Below, in pieces: positions 51,320 through 58,992 of a stretch of 64,000 nucleotides of DNA. The first letter of the stretch is position 1, and each line of letters opens with the position of its first letter. Made by a program: the position numbers and the translations under genes. The notes below the pieces were generated by a model. The model saw only the letters and a program-made list of their open reading frames with translations. It did not search any database and was not told the origin of the DNA. Location of the stretch: the NCBI GenBank assembly GCA_900318995.1, contig ONMR01000003.1:62001-126000 (forward strand), read 5' to 3'. Source of the stretch: an uncultured Prevotellaceae bacterium. Its GTDB lineage: Bacteria; Bacteroidota; Bacteroidia; Bacteroidales; Bacteroidaceae.

Positions 51320-51897
51320 TGCACGTAAGAGAGTTCATAAAGTGTTTCTTCCCTGAGTACTTTTCCTGGAATGAGTACCCGGCTGACCAGACAGTATCAT
51401 TCTGCAAGACAGACCAGGAGTGGGGCATATTCTCCAACTTCTTCCAGACTCCAATCGTGACCGATGGCGTAACCTTTCCGTGTACTGAGAGCCTGTTCCA
51501 GATCATGAAGTTCACAGACTCTGCTGCACGCCGTGATATCTTCAAACAACGTGGCCAGAAACTCAAGATGCTTGCCAAGCACTATGAGAAAACTGTAGGC
51601 GTCCGCCAGGACTGGGGCCCACTTCTGGTCCATGCACTCAAGTACTGCCTCATGCTTAAATATGAGCAAAGCCCCGCATTCCGTGCAGAGCTTGAGCGCA
51701 GTCGTGGCCATTTCATTGTAGAGGATCAGACCTCTTTCCGTAAGCCGGCCGATACCTACGGAGCAAAACTGACGCCCGATGGCAAACTCTGGTCCGGCCC
51801 CAACCTGATGGGCCGCCTTCTTATGGAACTTCGTGACAACGGCTGTCTGGATTACAACCTTCCGGACGATATCATTCAATTCAAAGACCTTATATGA
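51319..51897 (+). CDS. NADAR (YbiA-like) family protein
   Basis: A 192-residue protein. NADAR features are 'WGIFSNFFQTPIVTDGVTFP' (about 35-54), 'TESLFQIMKFTD', the 'R.DWGPLLVHALKYCLMLKY' helix and the C-terminal 'LWSGPNLMGRLLMELRDNG'. The NADAR superfamily acts on ADP-ribose-like compounds; members paired with DarT-like ADP-ribosyltransferases have been reported to remove ADP-ribose from guanine bases. Immediate coupling with the ART-like gene suggests it reverses or neutralises that activity. The start is fixed by the TAATG junction, and it overlaps the PfkB gene by 4 bp. Confidence 0.87.
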   Translation: MHVREFIKCFFPEYFSWNEYPADQTVSFCKTDQEWGIFSNFFQTPIVTDGVTFPCTESLFQIMKFTDSAARRDIFKQRGQKLKMLAKHYEKTVGVRQDWGPLLVHALKYCLMLKYEQSPAFRAELERSRGHFIVEDQTSFRKPADTYGAKLTPDGKLWSGPNLMGRLLMELRDNGCLDYNLPDDIIQFKDLI

Positions 51898-52865
51898 ACA
51901 AGACAATCATAACAACCGGTAACTTTAATCTTGATGAGATACGTTACCGTGAGTATCCTGAAGGTACAGAACATCCACGCAAGTACATAGATCATTGGGT
52001 AACCTGTGAGATAGGCGGAAATGCCGGAAACGTATCCGCCGAGCTGGCACTCATGGGCTGGAACGTCTATCCCATAACAACATTTGATGAGTCCAAACAA
52101 GGCCATTGGTGTATGGAAGACCTTGCCTTGTATGGATGTAACACACGCTTTGTCAGCTGCTCACCTAAAGGAGGTACGTTCATATTCCAGGGAACACATA
52201 ACAAGATGAATCGGGAAGGAGTGTTGAGAATGGGCGTCCGCACCTGTGGCCCCACATCAATGTTTGCCAAGCGCCATAATCTTACAGTTCGTGATGAGGC
52301 TCCTGCGCTGCTTGCATCATTGGATTTTGTACCGGATGTGTTCTTCTTTGGTTCACCCGAGGCCGGTCACCGCTATCTGGCACAAGGTCTCCGGGATCGT
52401 GGCTCAATGATTTACTATGAGATCCAGAACAAGATAGAGATGAACAAGGCCCTGCGTGAATCATTGGAAGTAGCCCACATCATCAAGATGAGCGATGCAC
52501 ATGTAACCCTGCAGCAGGCCGATGAGTTTGTCCACACCTATCCACATAAGCTCTTTATACAGACAATGGGACCGTCAGGAGTACGTTTCAGCCTTCACGG
52601 CCAGCAATGGGTAACAATCCCTGCGGTACCCGTACAGAAAGTGGCCGATACTGAAGGTGCCGGCGATGCAATGACCGCCGCCTTCATCAACGCCCTCCCG
52701 GTGCATGATGTATCCCGCCTCACAACAGACCAGGTACGCACAGCACTCAAAGTCGCCCTACAAGCCTCAGCACAGGCAATCTCCTATATCGGCGCAAAAG
52801 GTCACATCCTTAATGACCCACAATACGCCTACATAGCCCAGACCATCAGTCAGCGAATAATATGA
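51894..52865 (+). CDS. PfkB-family sugar or nucleoside kinase
   Basis: A 323-residue ribokinase-like protein. The N-terminal 'TTGNFNLDEIRYREYPEGTE' and 'EIGGNAGNVSAELALMGWNV' (GG motif, about 43) and the C-terminal 'KVADTEGAGDAMTAAFINAL' (DTxGAGD anion hole and catalytic Asp, about 252-258) define the family. The substrate is open: ribose, nucleosides and ADP-ribose breakdown products are all possible given the ART/NADAR neighbours. Both ends overlap adjacent genes by 4 bp (ATGA). Confidence 0.88.
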   Translation: MNKTIITTGNFNLDEIRYREYPEGTEHPRKYIDHWVTCEIGGNAGNVSAELALMGWNVYPITTFDESKQGHWCMEDLALYGCNTRFVSCSPKGGTFIFQGTHNKMNREGVLRMGVRTCGPTSMFAKRHNLTVRDEAPALLASLDFVPDVFFFGSPEAGHRYLAQGLRDRGSMIYYEIQNKIEMNKALRESLEVAHIIKMSDAHVTLQQADEFVHTYPHKLFIQTMGPSGVRFSLHGQQWVTIPAVPVQKVADTEGAGDAMTAAFINALPVHDVSRLTTDQVRTALKVALQASAQAISYIGAKGHILNDPQYAYIAQTISQRII

Positions 52866-53311
52866 AACAATACCAGTTTGCAGACATCCAGGCCAGGCGG
52901 TATCCCAGCATCAAGGAGATAAATGATCCCGATATCTATGGGCGCGTGGGCGTTGTCATAAACGTATCCAAGAAAGCGTATCCTGATGAGATCAAGCAAG
53001 CCTTTAAGCAATATAAGGATATCAGGCTATGGCATATTCCTCTAACCGAGAAGGGCTCTGACATGGGGCTGGAGAGTATTCCGCAATGTGTAAGGATACT
53101 TGAGGAAGCCGATAAAGCCGGCATTCCTGTAATAGTGCATTGCGGTATAGGCAGCAACCGCAGTCATCTGGTTGTGGAGTGCTACCATTACCGTAAACTG
53201 GGATTCCAACTTGAAGATCCGTACAAAGGTTGCTTTAACCGCCTTACCTACAATTGCAGCATCGGCCTGCTCCCGCCCATCACTGAGGTTGAAGAGAAGC
53301 TATTGTTTTAA
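52862..53311 (+). CDS. Dual-specificity/tyrosine phosphatase-like protein
   Basis: A 149-residue protein. The P-loop C(X)5R is clear in 'PVIVHCGIGSNRSHLVVECY' (Cys about 99, Arg about 105). A possible general-acid loop is in 'LWHIPLTEKGSDMGLESIPQ'. Such cysteine phosphatases act on phosphoproteins, nucleotides or RNA 5' ends. It is the last gene of the operon, overlapping the kinase gene by 4 bp. Kinase and phosphatase may act on a common small molecule; this is inferred. Confidence 0.83.
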   Translation: MKQYQFADIQARRYPSIKEINDPDIYGRVGVVINVSKKAYPDEIKQAFKQYKDIRLWHIPLTEKGSDMGLESIPQCVRILEEADKAGIPVIVHCGIGSNRSHLVVECYHYRKLGFQLEDPYKGCFNRLTYNCSIGLLPPITEVEEKLLF

Positions 53312-53349
53312 TCTTGAAATAAAAGTTTCTATCCATAGAATAAAAAGGA

Positions 53350-53357
53350 TATATTTG
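53350..53357 (+). promoter_or_regulatory. -7 box (TATATTTG) of ncRNA copy 1
   Basis: TATATTTG lies 3 bp before the conserved RNA block AAAAGCACCG, at the same relative place as TATCTTTG before copy 2. Confidence 0.7.
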
Positions 53358-53360
53358 CAT

Positions 53361-53548
53361 AAAAGCACCGCGAGGCTCGTCCGGTTTTTTTTGGCCGAGA
53401 TGCATATGAACAACAATATGTTTTAATAGATTCTATCCGTAGCAGTTGGGGGCCTGTAAAGGTGGGCTGTTGCTTATTTCCCCTGGGGCGGTACACCGCA
53501 AGGTGTATCGCAATCGATTAAGACGAGAATGTCAATACCTTGCCGGTG
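53361..53548 (+). ncRNA. Structured RNA associated with reverse transcriptase, copy 1
   Basis: It matches 54933-55119 over 188 nt: the first 22 bases are identical and the last 105 differ at only about eight positions, while the middle varies. Conserved elements are the 5' arm AAAAGCACCG, a hairpin CTCG-CC...GG-CGAG, the block TGGGGGC...TGTAAAGG...GGCTGTTGCTTA...CCCC, and a hairpin GCGG-TACA-CCGC. Conservation stops inside the 3' closing arm (CGGTG, then AATAG instead of CTTTT), exactly where the RT deletion begins. It has its own promoter and might still be expressed. Confidence 0.8.
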
Positions 53549-53552
53549 AATA

Positions 53553-53819
53553 GACACTGAGGCCAAGCGAATAGCCAGGACCTACTACTCAGTAATCAAT
53601 AGCAATCATCCCGAAAAGAGAATAGAACAATTCGGCAGTCTGCCAGGTCACATACGTGATTTTGAGCTGATAACCGTTGACCGCTACACCATTGCCCAGG
53701 CCAAACACCTGGACAACTATCTCAAAAAGAAAGTGGCTCTTGCCGCACATAAGAAAAACGTACCGGTACCTGCTGAACTTACATCTTATCAAATAGAGCT
53801 AACCAATGACGCAAAGTGA
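53553..53819 (+). pseudogene. Remnant of a second reverse transcriptase (last 88 codons)
   Basis: The frame from DTEAKRIARTYYSVINSNHP to ...LTSYQIELTNDAK then TGA aligns with the C-terminus of the RT at 55134 (DTEAKRIAKTYYSVIKSNHP onward) at roughly three quarters identity. About 470 N-terminal codons, including all catalytic motifs, are missing, and there is no start. The RNA copy 1 is joined almost directly to it. The divergence shows it is a paralogue rather than a fresh copy of the intact RT. Bases 53820-53899 hold no recognisable feature. Confidence 0.9.
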
Positions 53820-53899
53820 TTGATACCGGAGGATAAGGGTTTTTTGAAAGAAATCTGATGGATCATAGTATATAATAATGTGACAAATGAAAAACAACT

Positions 53900-54106
53900 A
53901 TGATCAAATTCCTGTTCAAATCAATAATAGTGGTGGCGTTGCTGCTGTTGCTCATACCACTGTTTAAACTGTTGCTTAAACTTATAAATAACGTTTTTGC
54001 AGGGTTAGGCGCGTATATGGGAACTGATGTTGATCCCCGGGGAGTAGGGGCTTTGTTCCTTATTGGTTTAGCCTTGTTACTGATAGCATTAGCAATCAAA
54101 GACTGA
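53900..54106 (+). CDS. Small hydrophobic membrane protein
   Basis: A 68-residue protein starting MIKFLFKSIIVVALLLLLIP, with two membrane spans (about 5-24 and 50-66) joined by a short Gly/Asp loop ('LGAYMGTDVDPRGVG'). It lies between the two RT-associated RNA copies and 4 bp before the next gene. The function is unknown; toxin-like or anchor roles are possible. Confidence 0.55.
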   Translation: MIKFLFKSIIVVALLLLLIPLFKLLLKLINNVFAGLGAYMGTDVDPRGVGALFLIGLALLLIALAIKD

Positions 54107-54110
54107 TATT

Positions 54111-54359
54111 ATGGGACTTTTTGAGGATATTCTGGCCGGCGCCATAGGTTATGGCATAGCATCGGCAAAAGACAGTAAGGTGGTTGGCGACATAATTGAC
54201 AACTGTGTCAAGCGCATGACCATTGAGGAGATCATTGATAATTACGCCAGACGTCATCTGGATATCTATTCATGCAACAACGATTTTGCTCACAGGCTTC
54301 ATACTATCGCCCAGCGTTATGAAGAGTATGATTATGAGAGTGTTTATGGAGAACAATAG
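54111..54359 (+). CDS. Small protein, unknown
   Basis: An 82-residue protein starting MGLFEDILAGAIGYGIASAK, with a Gly/Ala-rich N-terminus and a helical acidic/Tyr-rich C-terminus ('RLHTIAQRYEEYDYESVYGE'). It follows the small membrane protein by 4 bp and is probably cotranscribed. No family is recognised. Confidence 0.55.
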   Translation: MGLFEDILAGAIGYGIASAKDSKVVGDIIDNCVKRMTIEEIIDNYARRHLDIYSCNNDFAHRLHTIAQRYEEYDYESVYGEQ

Positions 54360-54440
54360 TCGGATGAAAGATTCTTATAAAATCATAGTATATATGTATG
54401 AAAGACAATTGAATTAAAATAACCAATAAAATCTAGACTT

Positions 54441-54893
54441 ATGAAAAATTTGAAATCAGACGTGCTTGCTAAGGCAGCATTTGTGAACACACTTGAGACA
54501 AGAGGCTTCAACGCTAAGGTGGTTAGCTCTCCTGCAGATATTAAGGCTGTGAAAGACGGCCAGGATTGGTACTTTGAGATTAAGATGACGACTCATAGAG
54601 ATCGCTATTTCGGTGCTGCTACTATGACTGAGTGGATTCAAGCACTCAAGGATCCTGAGCACTTCCGCTTCGTGGTAGCCATTGATTTGGGCGATGGTAT
54701 GTGGGAGTTTAAGGAGTATACACCTGCAGAATTTATGGAATACAGTACTATTCCACCATTTAAGGTATACTTCAATCTGGATTTTACAGGAAAGTTCCGT
54801 AAGAAGAAAAACGGCAAATCGCGTGCGGTGAGACTCACTTTGGAAAATTTCCGTCAGTTGGCCACTGTATATCTTGGGTTAAATAGGGGATAA
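54441..54893 (+). CDS. Predicted PD-(D/E)XK nuclease-like protein
   Basis: A 150-residue protein. Residues about 22-55 ('GFNAKVVSSPADIKAVKDGQ' followed by DWYFEIKMTTH) show the D...ExK pattern of the PD-(D/E)XK fold, similar in style to restriction-like domains that protect or cleave DNA. The C-terminal half is aromatic and basic ('FNLDFTGKFRKKKNGKSRAV'). It ends 28 bp before the promoter of RNA copy 2. A nuclease activity is inferred from this short motif alone. Confidence 0.55.
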   Translation: MKNLKSDVLAKAAFVNTLETRGFNAKVVSSPADIKAVKDGQDWYFEIKMTTHRDRYFGAATMTEWIQALKDPEHFRFVVAIDLGDGMWEFKEYTPAEFMEYSTIPPFKVYFNLDFTGKFRKKKNGKSRAVRLTLENFRQLATVYLGLNRG

Positions 54894-54921
54894 AAATCAT
54901 CCCCTTTGTCACCAATTTTTA

Positions 54922-54929
54922 TATCTTTG
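54922..54929 (+). promoter_or_regulatory. -7 box (TATCTTTG) of ncRNA copy 2
   Basis: TATCTTTG fits TAnnTTTG and ends 3 bp before the conserved RNA block at 54933. A TTTG occurs at 54905-54908. Confidence 0.65.
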
Positions 54930-54932
54930 TGC

Positions 54933-55124
54933 AAAAGCACCGCGAGGCTCGTCCATTTTTTGGGTCGAGATGCATGTAACAAAACGATTTTTTGAATTAT
55001 TCTATCCGCAACATGTTGGGGGCTTGTAAAGGTTGGCTGTTGCTTAATTACCCCTGTGGCGGTACGCCGCAAAGTGTATCGCAATCGATTAAGACGAGAA
55101 TGTCAATACCTTGCCGGTGCTTTT
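54933..55124 (+). ncRNA. Structured RNA upstream of the reverse transcriptase, copy 2 (intact)
   Basis: The 5' end AAAAGCACCG (54933-54942) is perfectly complementary to CGGTGCTTTT (55115-55124), closing an RNA of about 192 nt, followed by a T-rich stretch TTTTTCTTTTTG. Inside are a CTCG/CGAG hairpin, a GGGG...CCCC long-range pairing option and the hairpin GCGG-TACG-CCGC; the base that differs from copy 1 lies in its loop. A promoter box precedes it. The layout (RNA closed by a terminal stem, then RT 10 bp later) resembles the template RNAs of retrons and of DRT-type defence RTs. The sequence belongs to no RNA family I recognise. Confidence 0.82.
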
Positions 55125-55133
55125 TCTTTTTGC

Positions 55134-56801
55134 ATGAGAGAGTTCAAAAGCATATGCGATTACGCAACTGATGACGTGATTATCCGCCTCCTTGCCAAGG
55201 AACGCGGAAAGTTCACAGCCAAGAATGGCCGCAAGCGCGAGAGCCACGAGCAGCTCTATCAGGAGCAGCTCAAACCCATGATGCCACCTCGTGCCATTTG
55301 GACCAACCCGGGTAAGAGCCGTCGTCCGCAGTCAGGCAAGAACCTTCACGGACTGGCCGCATGGACCGGTAAGAAACGTATGGGTAAGGCGCGTGTCTAC
55401 ATTACCATATGCAAGGAACTGTCTCGTGGAAATAATGACCCTTGGGCTGTCAATCTCAGAGCTTTTATCCAGCGCATCCAAGAGATACTGAACGGAACTC
55501 TTGAACTCAAAATTGAAAAACCGGAAATCATAGCCAAGTTCAAGGAGCAGGAGAGTCAGACCGGACATCTCATTTATCGGCCCATAAGCGCGTACCGCAG
55601 TCTTGAGACCAAGATCCTGGTATCATTGGCCTACAACTATCTGCTCTATTATTTTGACGGTTGTTTCCACAGCAACATGCTCTTTATGCGCTCGGCACGC
55701 AAGGACCGGGAGGGAAGATGGAAAACGCCGAACTATCTTGACGCCATAAGGTTGGCCGATGCTTATCGCCGCAAACATGACCGCGAGAACATATACGTGG
55801 GCGAGTGCGATATCCAGAAGTTTTACGACATATTCAACCACGACGACATACTGGAGTGCTTTGAGGAACTCTTCAAAATTAAGAAAGCCCATGACCCCAA
55901 GATTCAGGATATAGCGTTTGACCCTATCCGCCGCCTCATCAAGGCCTATCTGGATTCATACGACTACAAGAAGGATGTCATAGGCAAGAATGATGACCCC
56001 GAGTTCTGGCTCAAAGAAAAGCAGATACACGCTACGCCCGATAATCCCAATCCTATCTGCCGGTTCAAGTGGGTAAAGCCCGAGGCGTTCCTTGAGTCCG
56101 GGTGCTATGCATCGGACGCGGAGTTCCAGCAGGCTTGCAACGAGGGAAAGATTGGCGTACCGCAGGGCGGTGCGCTCTCCGGAATGATAGTCAACGTAGT
56201 CATGAATGTGATAGACAGCGGTATAGTTGACCCCAAAGATCCGGGTCGTTTCTTTGTGCGTTACTGTGATGACATACTGCTAATGCACACCGATAAATGC
56301 AAATGCGAGCAGTATCTGGACTACTATGAAAAGGCGTTGACTCAGCACAAACTTATACCTCACAAGATGGAGTATGTGAGCCAGATAAAGAACGGAGCAA
56401 AGACAACGCCCCGATTCTGGCACGCCAAATCCAAACACGTTTATCTGTGGGGCAGAGGAGCTGACGATGCATCGGATTGGGTTGGATTTGTGGGCTTTGA
56501 GATGCGCCGCACAGGCGAGATCCGCGTACGCAAGGACAAGATCGACACTGAGGCCAAGCGAATAGCCAAGACCTATTACTCAGTAATTAAGAGCAACCAC
56601 CCCGAGAAGCGTATTGAGCAGTTCGGCAATCTGCCAGGCCACATACGCGACTACGAGCTCATAACTGTTGACCGATATACGATTGCGCAGGCCAAGCACC
56701 TGGACAACTACCTGAACCGCAAGGTCGCTCAGGCAGCCCGCAAAACCGGAACACCTGTTCCCAAAGGTTTTACTTCATATCAACAGGAACTCAAAAGATG
56801 A
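55134..56801 (+). CDS. Reverse transcriptase of unassigned type
   Basis: A 555-residue protein starting MREFKSICDYATDDVIIRLL. The frame extends upstream into the RNA gene (GTG 55056), but ATG 55134 directly after the RNA is preferred. RT motifs are 'YRPISAYRSLETKILVSLAY' (about 145), motif A 'ECDIQKFYDIFNHDDI' (Asp about 226), motif B 'GVPQGGALSGMIVNVVMN' (about 342), motif C 'FVRYCDDILLMH' (YCDD 377-380) and motif E 'WVGFVGFEMRRTGEIRVRK' (about 443). A helical thumb-like C-terminus follows. I see no retron NAxxH or VTG motif, no DGR-type motif and no maturase or endonuclease domain. It could be a defence-type 'unknown group' RT. Confidence 0.88.
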   Translation: MREFKSICDYATDDVIIRLLAKERGKFTAKNGRKRESHEQLYQEQLKPMMPPRAIWTNPGKSRRPQSGKNLHGLAAWTGKKRMGKARVYITICKELSRGNNDPWAVNLRAFIQRIQEILNGTLELKIEKPEIIAKFKEQESQTGHLIYRPISAYRSLETKILVSLAYNYLLYYFDGCFHSNMLFMRSARKDREGRWKTPNYLDAIRLADAYRRKHDRENIYVGECDIQKFYDIFNHDDILECFEELFKIKKAHDPKIQDIAFDPIRRLIKAYLDSYDYKKDVIGKNDDPEFWLKEKQIHATPDNPNPICRFKWVKPEAFLESGCYASDAEFQQACNEGKIGVPQGGALSGMIVNVVMNVIDSGIVDPKDPGRFFVRYCDDILLMHTDKCKCEQYLDYYEKALTQHKLIPHKMEYVSQIKNGAKTTPRFWHAKSKHVYLWGRGADDASDWVGFVGFEMRRTGEIRVRKDKIDTEAKRIAKTYYSVIKSNHPEKRIEQFGNLPGHIRDYELITVDRYTIAQAKHLDNYLNRKVAQAARKTGTPVPKGFTSYQQELKR

Positions 56802-56856
56802 CGAATGAGGCTGTCCCCCTCTCCTCCTTTGATACGTGTAAAAAAAACATGATATT

Positions 56857-57642
56857 ATGAATGAAAATGATTTGGTTAGAAAAAAAGAGTTGACTGCGTT
56901 ATTGCGCATACTGTCATCAAATGAATTTGATGTAGAGTATAAAATTTGTGATATTTTAGATCGGGCATTGGTAAAAATACTGGGTAAGACAGTCGAAGAT
57001 ACTTTATTTACCTTTAATAGTTTACGCGTTACATATGGCGTTTCTTACGAGGCAGATGGTACTTTGGTTACATCATATAGACTATATCAGAATGATAAAG
57101 AACTCATTAAAACAGATCGCCAATATCCTCAGGATGTGATTGATTTTGATGAAGAAACATTGGTTTTTCTTCTTAGTAGTAATCTTTCTTATAACCTTTA
57201 TATGTGTTTTGTGGGTGAAATAATAGTTAATTGCGTTAAGGATTTAAGTGATTATTATATCGCTAAATACGAAGGTTTTGAATTGACTGATATCCTTATT
57301 AAAGGTCAGGAAAAAATGACCGATCATCTGCATTATATGATAAATCATGATATGATAAAACCTGATTTTAAGAATCATGATATGAGACTCAAGGTAGATT
57401 TAGGTAGGGAGGTGACAGTTAGTGTCTCAATTTATGATGTAGGAACCTGGCCTTATAGGTATTATTTGTTTTATTCGTTGAGTATTGACAATAAAGAGTA
57501 TGGTTCTGGACAAGCACAGTTTAACTGTACTAATGATAAACTGAAGGATTCTGATACCATAAGGGAAATTAACAATATGGCATATCTTTCTATGTTAGGC
57601 CGTTGGTGGTGTGTTTGTTGCGAAAATAGGGTGTCAAACTGA
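56857..57642 (+). CDS. Unrecognised AT-rich orphan
   Basis: A 261-residue protein starting MNENDLVRKKELTALLRILS, soluble, with mixed helices and strands ('LRVTYGVSYEADGTLVTSYR', 'VTVSVSIYDVGTWPYRYYLF'). No motif is recognised. Its base composition is visibly more AT-rich than the RT and sbcD genes on either side, suggesting recent acquisition. It is 55 bp after the RT and could be an accessory protein of it. Confidence 0.6.
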   Translation: MNENDLVRKKELTALLRILSSNEFDVEYKICDILDRALVKILGKTVEDTLFTFNSLRVTYGVSYEADGTLVTSYRLYQNDKELIKTDRQYPQDVIDFDEETLVFLLSSNLSYNLYMCFVGEIIVNCVKDLSDYYIAKYEGFELTDILIKGQEKMTDHLHYMINHDMIKPDFKNHDMRLKVDLGREVTVSVSIYDVGTWPYRYYLFYSLSIDNKEYGSGQAQFNCTNDKLKDSDTIREINNMAYLSMLGRWWCVCCENRVSN

Positions 57643-57718
57643 ACCGTCCACTTTGGCACCTTGAAAGAAAAACTGAGATCTCCAGTATATAATGAATGGA
57701 AGATAAAAACTGAGAAAC

Positions 57719-58990
57719 ATGAGAATTATCACAACCGGCGATTGGCATTTAGGCAACCTGTTTCATGGAAACGACAGGTTACAGGAACACATCCACTTCC
57801 TTAAGTGGCTTGAAAACACAATTGTAGATCAGCAGCCCGACGCACTGCTCATAGCAGGCGACGTGTTTGACAACGGCAACCCGTCGGCTGCCGCACAGAC
57901 CGCATACTATGACTTCCTGGCTAAGATCACAAAGACTTGCCCTGAACTGCAGATAGTAATAACTGCCGGCAACCATGATTCTGCCAGTCGTTTGGAGGCG
58001 CCACGCCCTTTGTTGTCGCGTTACAATGTCGAGATTCGCGGCAATCTTAAGCGCCGTTGGGTAACAGATAAAGACGGTGGACATTGGGAATTTGAGTATG
58101 ACGACCTGCTCATACCTATAAAAGACAAGCAGGGCAACCAGGCCATAGTAATAGCCGTACCCTATCTCAGGAACGACGTAGTCCAGAACGCAAGTTACTC
58201 GGATGGCGTAAACCAGATATTGCGCGACCTCACCACCAGAGCTCATGAACTCTATCCTAACACCCCAACAGTAATGATGGCCCATATGTACGCCAAGGGA
58301 GCCGATATAGCTAAAACCGATGCCAGCGAGCGAATCATCGTTGGCGGCCAGGAGGAGGTCGATATGGGCGGTTGGGTTGACCATCCCGATTACCTGACCT
58401 GCGGTCACATCCATAAGCGCCAGCACATCTGGAATACAGACTGGGCTCGATATACCGGCAGCGTGCTGCCCATGTCATTCGCCGAGGTCAATTATCAGCA
58501 CGGTGTTGATCTGGTAACCATTGACTCCAAGCACAAACCCAAAGTGGCATTCCTGGAATATGAGCCTCAGCACAAACTGCGCATATTGCCGGCTGATGAC
58601 CAGGAACTCACTCCAAAGAAAATGGAAAAACTCCTCAAGGATGAACTGCGTGAGAGGGTGGATGGCAAACTCAGCGACCATTATGATTACCTGCTGCTCA
58701 AGGTAAAACTTGAGAAATTTGATGGTGACCAACTGGCCGCCCTTTACGAACAGATAGCTCAGATGGACGCCATACTTTGCAAAATGCAGAAGATTGTGCC
58801 CATACTGGACCTGACCACCATCCGTGGTAATCAGCAGATAACAAGCGTCAACGATATCCTGGAGCGTGACCCAATGGAGACTCTCAAGGAGACCTTTGCA
58901 ATAAAGCATGGCGCCGATATGACCGAGCATCAGGAACAGATGCTCAAAGATCTCTTAGATAACGTAAACATTAACGATAATCAGGACTGA
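57719..58990 (+). CDS. sbcD: SbcD nuclease subunit
   Basis: A 423-residue Mre11-type calcineurin-like phosphoesterase. Metal-binding motifs appear in order: 'GDWHLGNLF' (DxH, 7-15), 'LLIAGDVFDNGNPS' (GD, about 43), 'ITAGNHDSASRL' (GNHD, about 83), 'VMMAHMYAKG' (His, about 190) and 'LTCGHIHKRQ' (GHxH, about 225). With SbcC it processes hairpins, palindromes and protein-blocked DNA ends. It ends 2 bp before sbcC. Confidence 0.93.
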   Translation: MRIITTGDWHLGNLFHGNDRLQEHIHFLKWLENTIVDQQPDALLIAGDVFDNGNPSAAAQTAYYDFLAKITKTCPELQIVITAGNHDSASRLEAPRPLLSRYNVEIRGNLKRRWVTDKDGGHWEFEYDDLLIPIKDKQGNQAIVIAVPYLRNDVVQNASYSDGVNQILRDLTTRAHELYPNTPTVMMAHMYAKGADIAKTDASERIIVGGQEEVDMGGWVDHPDYLTCGHIHKRQHIWNTDWARYTGSVLPMSFAEVNYQHGVDLVTIDSKHKPKVAFLEYEPQHKLRILPADDQELTPKKMEKLLKDELRERVDGKLSDHYDYLLLKVKLEKFDGDQLAALYEQIAQMDAILCKMQKIVPILDLTTIRGNQQITSVNDILERDPMETLKETFAIKHGADMTEHQEQMLKDLLDNVNINDNQD

Positions 58991-58992
58991 CC

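Noticed and set aside
55056-55133. N-terminal extension of the RT from GTG 55056
   Set aside because: The frame is open, but these bases are part of the conserved RNA; the same segment in copy 1 runs into a stop, and ATG 55134 follows the RNA directly.
53350-56801. Diversity-generating retroelement
   Set aside because: No Avd gene, no template/variable repeat pair with adenine-specific differences seen, and the RT motif B is QGGALSG rather than a DGR-type sequence.
54933-56801. Classical retron
   Set aside because: The RNA before the RT is retron-like in layout, but I found neither the NAxxH nor the VTG motif in the RT, and no clear branching-guanosine context. Kept open only as a distant relative.
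55134-56801. Group II intron maturase
   Set aside because: No maturase X domain or HNH region at the C-terminus, and no domain V-like RNA was found downstream.
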